Assembly: GCA_027559495.1 (NCBI GenBank)
Contig: JAMXSV010000010.1
Location: 558,001 to 622,000, forward strand
Reading direction: 5' to 3'
DNA from: Aurifilum marmelostoma
Lineage: Eukaryota > Ascomycota > Sordariomycetes > Diaporthales > Cryphonectriaceae
Length of the DNA: 64,000 bases
The notes beneath the pieces are model-generated. The model saw nothing but the letters and a program-made list of their open reading frames with translations. It was not told the DNA's origin and did not search any database. Positions 58,585-64,000 of the stretch are shown one piece after another. A program made the position numbers and the translations under genes. Numbering within the stretch: position 1 is the first letter of the stretch; each line of letters begins with the position of its first letter.

Positions 58585-61335
58585 ATGCATATCCTCGTGG
58601 TCAACGACGACGGCCCTCCGTCCCCTCACTCCTCGCCCTATGTCCACTCCCTCGTCCGCGAGCTCCAGTCCGCCGGCCACACCGTCAGCGTCTGCCTCCC
58701 GCACACGCAGCGCAGCTGGATCGGCAAGGCACACATGATCGGCCAGACGGTCAAGCCAGTCTACTACAGGCCACCTCCCTCGAACCTTCCCGCAGGCCTC
58801 GGCCCCGCCGACGATGACACAGCCCACGGGACCACGCACGCTCGCCCCTCGGCCGACGGCACCGTCGAGGAATGGGTCCTGGTGGACGGCACGCCTGCCT
58901 CGTGCGTGCAGATCGGACTATACCACTACTTTGGCGACCGAGGGCCTGTCGACCTGGTGGTGTCGGGCCCCAACTACGGGCGCAACACGACGGCCGTGTT
59001 CGCTCTGAGCTCGGGGACGCTGGGCGGGGCACTCGAGGCTGCTGCATGCGGGAAACGGGCCGTGGCGCTGTCGTACGCCTTCTTCAGCCGGAACCACGAC
59101 CCGGAGATTGTGGAGGGCGCAAGCAAGCACGCCGTGCGGGTCATCGACGCCCTGGTGCGGCAGTGGCCCACGGACGGCAGTGTAGATGTGTACAGCGTGA
59201 ACGTGCCGCTGGTTGAGAAGGTTGGGGAGGCGGCGACCGTGTTTGCACCGTGTCTGCAAAACTACTGGACTGCGGGGAACAGCGCGTTCGAGGCGGTGGC
59301 GGCCGAGGCCGAGGGAGATGCGGACGAGGAGGAGGAGAGGATACGGCGCGGGGAGATTGACGGGAATGCTGCCGGCGGGGAGGATGACGAGACGGCCAAG
59401 GACAAGAACGGAGGCCACGTGCACAGGCACTTCAAGTGGGCGCCTCAGCTGGGCGACGTGATGAAGGCCACGGACGCAGCGCCTCCTCATGTCGACGGAC
59501 AGGTCGTGAGAGCGGGCAAGACGAGGTAAGTTCATCACCGTAACCCCGTCGAGTGCTGTACTGACAAGGACACACACAGTGTAACGGCGTTGAAGGCAAA
59601 CTTTTGGCATGCCGCGGAGCACCTACACGAGCAGGAGCTGAAACTGTGAGTGACCTGACCTGCGCGTGCGAAGTGGAGCATCACGAATGTATCTGCTCTG
59701 TCGGATCTTCCTCTGTCTCTTCTCTCTTGTCTCTTGATCTCACTCGGCACCGGTCGACTTCAGGCATTTGGACCTTGAATATGAAAGAGAGGGGGGGAAA
59801 GACCGAGGGTATAGAGCCATATTAGAATGCCATTTCTAGAAATAGACAAGCGATAGATGCATGCATACTCTCTTGCTTTTCTTGCTCCTCCCCCCCCCCC
59901 CTCTGTAAGACCTGGGTTCTCACTACGGTGTGATATTTCTAGGGATGTGCAAGAGTCAAAAGAAACAGACGCAATCAATTGGCTCCCGCTTCGGCCAGCC
60001 GAGGCGAAAGGGGCCGCTAGCGAGGAGGAAGAAGACATCATCTACGCCATAGTCGACTATGAAGACCAATACGTCCAACCCATCATCCTCTCCGCCCTAC
60101 AGGCCCTCATCCCACCGTCCCGCCTCCGCCTATTGCCGGCCAACACAACTACTGCGGTGGCCCCGTCTGCGAGGTTTCTCCAGATCCGCGCCTACGAGGC
60201 CATCGACTTTGACCGCGCCATGACGAGCCCGTCCACCTCGCTCGTCAACAGCTACATCATCCGCAAGGCTCTCATCCGCAAACATTTTCTGTCCGCCACC
60301 GTGGACCACTGGGTCGCCAAGAACCGTGCCTCGCCCCTGCGGTCGCACGTGAGGCGAGGTGAGGCCTTCGAGGTCGACTACGCCGAGTTCCTGGATGACG
60401 CGCTGGTCGAGGCGTTTGACCTGCGAGCAAGCGTGGAGGCAAATAGCGACAAGGAGGCGGAGGAGAGGGAGTGGTGGATCCTGAAGCCCAGCATGAGCGA
60501 TCGCGGGCAGGGCATACGGCTGTTCTCGACTATGGAGGAGCTGCAGGGCATCTTTGACGGGTGGGAGGAGGACGAGCCTTCATCCGACGAAGAAGAGGAA
60601 GACGAAGAGGGTGATGGGCACAACAACAACAACAAGGACTACATCACGACATCACACCTTCGCCACTTTGTCGCGCAGCCCTACATCCACCCGCCGCTGC
60701 TGCTCCCCAGCTGTGACAATCGCAAGTTCCACATCAGGACCTACGTGCTCTGCGCAGGCGCCATGCGCGTCTACGTGTGCCGGGAAATGTTGGCCCTGTT
60801 CGCAGCGAGGCCGTATTCGCCGCCCTGGGAGACGACCCCTGCTTCCCCTTCTTCTTCTTCTTCTGATTATCTCGACGCCCATCTGACCAACACTTGCCTC
60901 CAAGGCCCGAGGGCGGACACCCTGTCGGTACAGCGGTTCTGGGACCTCGACATGGACCCGGCCCTGCGGCAGTCCGTCTATGCCCAGATCTGCGAGGTCA
61001 GCGGCGAGATCTTTGAGGCCGCGAGCCGGGTCATGATGGTGCACTTCCAGCCGTTGCCGTTCGCCTTCGAGGTCTACGGGCTGGATTTCCTCGTTGACGC
61101 GGCGGGGACGCCGTGGCTGCTCGAGGTCAACGCCTTTCCGGACTTCAAGCAGACCGGGGACGAGCTGAGGGAGAGGGTGGTGGCGGAGTTCTGGAGGGGG
61201 GCTCTGCGGTTGGGGGTTGGGCCGTGGGCGAATGTGAGGAAGGATGGAAATGCTGGGGCCAACAAGGAGGAGGAGGAGGAGGAGGAGGAGGAGCAGATGG
61301 TGCTGGTGAGGGAGATCGATCTGGGCAGGAGGTAA
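58585..61335 (+). CDS. PBY1: Pby1-like protein: SurE domain fused to a tubulin-tyrosine-ligase-like domain
   Basis: Exons 58585-59525, 59580-59645 and 59943-61335; 799 aa. The N-terminal 230 residues are SurE-like: MHILVVNDDGP with the metal-binding Asp-Asp pair, WVLVDGTPASCVQIGL, VSGPNYGRNT and GTLGGALEAAACGKRAVALS. An acidic linker follows. The C-terminal 460 residues are TTL-like with ATP-grasp features: NSYIIRKALIRKHF, WWILKPSMSDRGQGIRLF, NRKFHIRTYVLC, HLTNTCLQ and DFLVDAAGTPWLLEVNAFPDF. The architecture equals yeast Pby1, a P-body-associated protein linked to the mRNA decapping machinery. The 297-nt second intron contains C12 and an alternative CAG at about 59,763, so an extra small exon is possible. 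Metal and ATP residues appear intact; substrates are unknown. Confidence 0.9.
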
Positions 61336-64000
61336 AGATGGGACGTGTCGTTTGAGGCTTTGCGATGTTTTGCTTGCGTGGCGTTGGATACACGTACGCA
61401 TGCACAGACTAAGATTCATCACATGCACGCACCGACACTCTCACGAGACGCACATGCTGAGCCATCTTTTTTTTTTTTTTTTCTTTTTTTTTCTATTTCC
61501 AAGGCGGCTTTGCCATGAATCATCACGGGCGCATGAGAGGCCGCATAGATTAATACCAGCACAATGTCACCGAGCTCAGGCTGAATATGTTGTGGGACCC
61601 CTGGCTCGAGGCAGTCTTGGCCCCGCGAGAGAGAGAGGTCGGACTTGGGTGTTGCCTCTTCCTCCCTCCTTCCCTCGTGGACACTGTCAGTCTCGTCAGC
61701 TCTCGGGTATATCTGAACTGGCTTTTACTTGTAGTGGAACCTGCTATAGGAAGGCGACGGCGTATTCGGGATATTTGGGGCTGTGAAAACTCGAGCTTAC
61801 TGCAACAAGGAAAAAGAGAAAAGAAAAAAAAGTCAGACAACACACAAAGACCATGACACACGGGCTCTGGAATGAGTCTGTAGGCACGCACAGTAGGCAG
61901 TAATCATTGCGATCGGCCTTGCGAAACAGCTATAAAAGAGCCAAGAGCCAATCTCAATCTGCCACAATCGAGTAAATGAGTCTTGGGCGTGTGTGTTGCG
62001 TATGTGTGTTATATTATCGCATCGTTTAACCCTACTTGCTTCGCCCAGCCACCCCCCCTCGTCTTCTCTCCTGCTTTCTCATTCACTCGCATCAAACACT
62101 TTCCATATTGGGGAATAATAATCTAGACGGAAAAAAAAGGTGCCCGAGAGATCTGAAGAGATGGACCCCCTGATGGGCGGGCCCCCAAAGGGCCAAGCCA
62201 TCCCTGATTCAATACATGAGTGATACACTTGTGGTGGCTGAGTATAATTTAGTGATCAAGATCTCAAGACCGGAGTGCCTGGCTAGTGCAATTCGGACAG
62301 GCAAAGAGAGAGAGAAAGAGGGGGGAAAGGGAAAGGGCCCCACAGATCCTTCGCTACTAAAAAATGAGGGTGTGATTATTGGTGGTGGTGTGGTGTTGGT
62401 GGTGTCGTCGTCGAAAGAGATATATATGGGCATCAGGCGAGGTTGGCGGCGAGGCCAAAAAAGAGAGAGTAAAAAAAAAGAAAAAGAAAGCGTGGTATCA
62501 AAGATAGTTTGTACGTAGATCCTTTGCCCCCCCAAGCCACAGCAAATAAAACCAACCTCGGTTTTCTGTTCGCAAGTATAAGCTGCTTGGCTTTGTTGCA
62601 TCGTCTGTGTATCCAAATTGGGGAGGTAGCCTATCAGACCGCATCCCCCTTCTCTCTTTTTCTTTCTTTCTTTCTTTGTGTCGCCAATACCATAGTAGAT
62701 GAGCAAGAGGGTTGCCAAGGGGCCCACCACCGCGCTACCACATGCTTTTAGAGTTCTGCACAGCCTCCTTTGATCTGCTGTTGGGAGATATCGACTGCCG
62801 CCAGAATCTTGCCGGCCCGACGTAACATGCCTTTGCCACTTGTGAGGGCAACGATCTTCCCCATGTTTGTCACGAAACAAGAAGGCGAAAAGAAAGAAGG
62901 GGGGGCAAGGGGGGAGGGGGGAAAAAAAGAAGGGGGAAAAACAACTCTGCCACAGCTGCCGAAGAGGAAATTCTTACGTTGTGTCTGTCCGAATCTTGAA
63001 TACGCCTCGTCGTCAGCCTGCGCACGATTTGCCGTTGGACAAGCGCCCCCGGGGCGAATCAGAGGATTCCTCAGCATTATCAGGCTGGGGCTCACGCAAG
63101 TCCATACTTTTTTACACACCACCTCCTTGTAGCGCTTTTCAGAGACAAGCCACTCTCTCCTCTCGCTAAAACGATTCATCCCCTCCCTCCAGGTCTCACT
63201 GGGTAAGGGATGAAAACTTGGCCAGCGGGATCCGCCTCAGCACGTGGCAAGGAAGAGTCCCTGACATGCTCAGGCCGATCATTTGCAGAAGATGTGGTGT
63301 TGGTTGTCGGGTTACCAAAAAGAAAAAACAAAAGAAAAAAAGGTGCCAAGACCTTGTTAAATATCCGAAGGGGGGGGGGTAACCGGTTGTCTGCAGATTA
63401 ATTTTCCAAGATGTATGTACTTTGTGAAGTTTAAATTTCAAGCGACTCCCAAGCGGGGATCTCCTCCTGCCAAGGTGATAGATATCTACTATGTACAGGT
63501 TATTATAGCATCCCACATTTACTGTAATGGCGGTCGACGTTCTTGGCCCGCGCCGGGAAAGGGCTTGTTTGGCTTTTTTTTCCTCTCGGGAATGGAAGTT
63601 TTCTAGAAGAGTCAGGCATGCATGCATGAACAAGAGCGTATTGGGACCAGACTTTTTCTTCCTTCTTGCATGGATCCCGACTCATAACATGGATTCCCAA
63701 TCTCGTGTTTGCTGACGTTGGTTGTGGTCGTGCGTTCACCTGCTGACTGACTTGCGGGAGGGGACGTGGAACGCTGCAAGATTCATCCAATGGAGCCCAC
63801 CACGACCACCACGACGGTTTTTTCTCCAAAGGGGGATGGAAGAGAGCCAAGCCCAGGGCCAAGCCGAGTTGCAGAAATCCCCTGGTCCTCCGAAGCTAAG
63901 GTCCTTGGGGGACGGAAAACAAGAGTCTGGGCCAAAGGGGCCAGAACTCATATCGCGAGACCTGGGGCCGACAAGCCGTCCCCACTGTACGGAGATGAGG
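61336..64000. other. Intergenic tail of the window
   Basis: No supported gene in 2.7 kb. Contains T runs (61,468-61,490), a CTTT microsatellite (about 62,651-62,677), G- and A-rich runs near 62,900 and a G9 run near 63,371. Short ORFs on both strands lack conserved residues. It may hold the promoter of a gene beyond the window. Confidence 0.55.

Noticed and set aside
1..64000. CRISPR arrays, prokaryotic operons, prophage, intact transposons, tRNA or rRNA genes
   Set aside because: No regularly spaced repeats, transposase or integrase motifs, or tRNA TPsiC-like boxes were seen by eye. A tRNAscan or repeat search would be needed to exclude small ones.

Overview
The window is nuclear DNA of a filamentous ascomycete (Pezizomycotina, probably Sordariomycetes; finer placement is not attempted). 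The evidence is short introns (about 70-300 nt) with GTAAGT/GTATGT/GTACGT-type donors and CTGAC/CTAAC branch sites, GC-rich coding exons, long low-complexity UTRs, and fungus-specific genes (AIM21, TVP18, DUO1, PBY1). No prokaryotic operons, CRISPR array, intact transposon, rRNA or obvious tRNA was seen. All gene models are hand-spliced from the sequence, with reading frame checked across every junction.

Layout, left to right. 64-4311 (+) is the 3' part of a large protein joining an SF1 (UPF1/ZNFX1-like) helicase, an NFX1-type zinc finger and three tandem CbxX-type AAA+ modules. 4751-5812 (-) is a conserved two-helix membrane protein of unknown function. It lies divergent from DNA2 (6364-11452, +), the Okazaki-fragment nuclease-helicase. 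12276-12815 (+) is the complex I subunit NDUFB11/ESSS. 13252-14576 (-) is a mitochondrial branched-chain aminotransferase. 15491-18785 (+) is the SCY1 pseudokinase. 19603-21613 (-) is a Sir2/Hst1-class deacetylase. A gene-free, microsatellite-rich stretch of about 5.1 kb follows. 26722-30258 (-) is a Ccc2/CLAP1-type copper ATPase. 33181-36411 (+) is MET10, the sulfite reductase flavoprotein. 37655-38375 (+) is NTF2, 40075-41014 (+) TVP18 and 44123-47013 (+) AIM21. 47995-51133 (-) is MCM10, divergent from RNase H2 subunit B (52584-53957, +). RNase H2B is convergent with DUO1 (54197-55032, -). 56122-57545 (+) is an unrecognised, probably nuclear disordered protein. 58585-61335 (+) is PBY1, a SurE plus tubulin-tyrosine-ligase-like fusion. 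The last 2.7 kb show no gene.

Functional themes. Four genes act in chromosome replication or segregation: DNA2, MCM10, RNase H2B and DUO1. DNA2 and DUO1 have ACGCGT (MCB-type) sites upstream. MET10 and the aminotransferase are amino-acid/sulfur metabolism. SCY1, TVP18 and AIM21 concern Golgi/endosome traffic and endocytic actin.

No wholly new multi-gene system is evident. The most unusual items are: the helicase-zinc finger-triple AAA fusion; very small exons (8 nt in the sirtuin, 10 nt in MCM10, 16 nt in TVP18); a GC-AG intron; a possible frameshift at a G7 run in DUO1; and an anti-sigma-like H-x3-C-x2-C motif in the copper ATPase.
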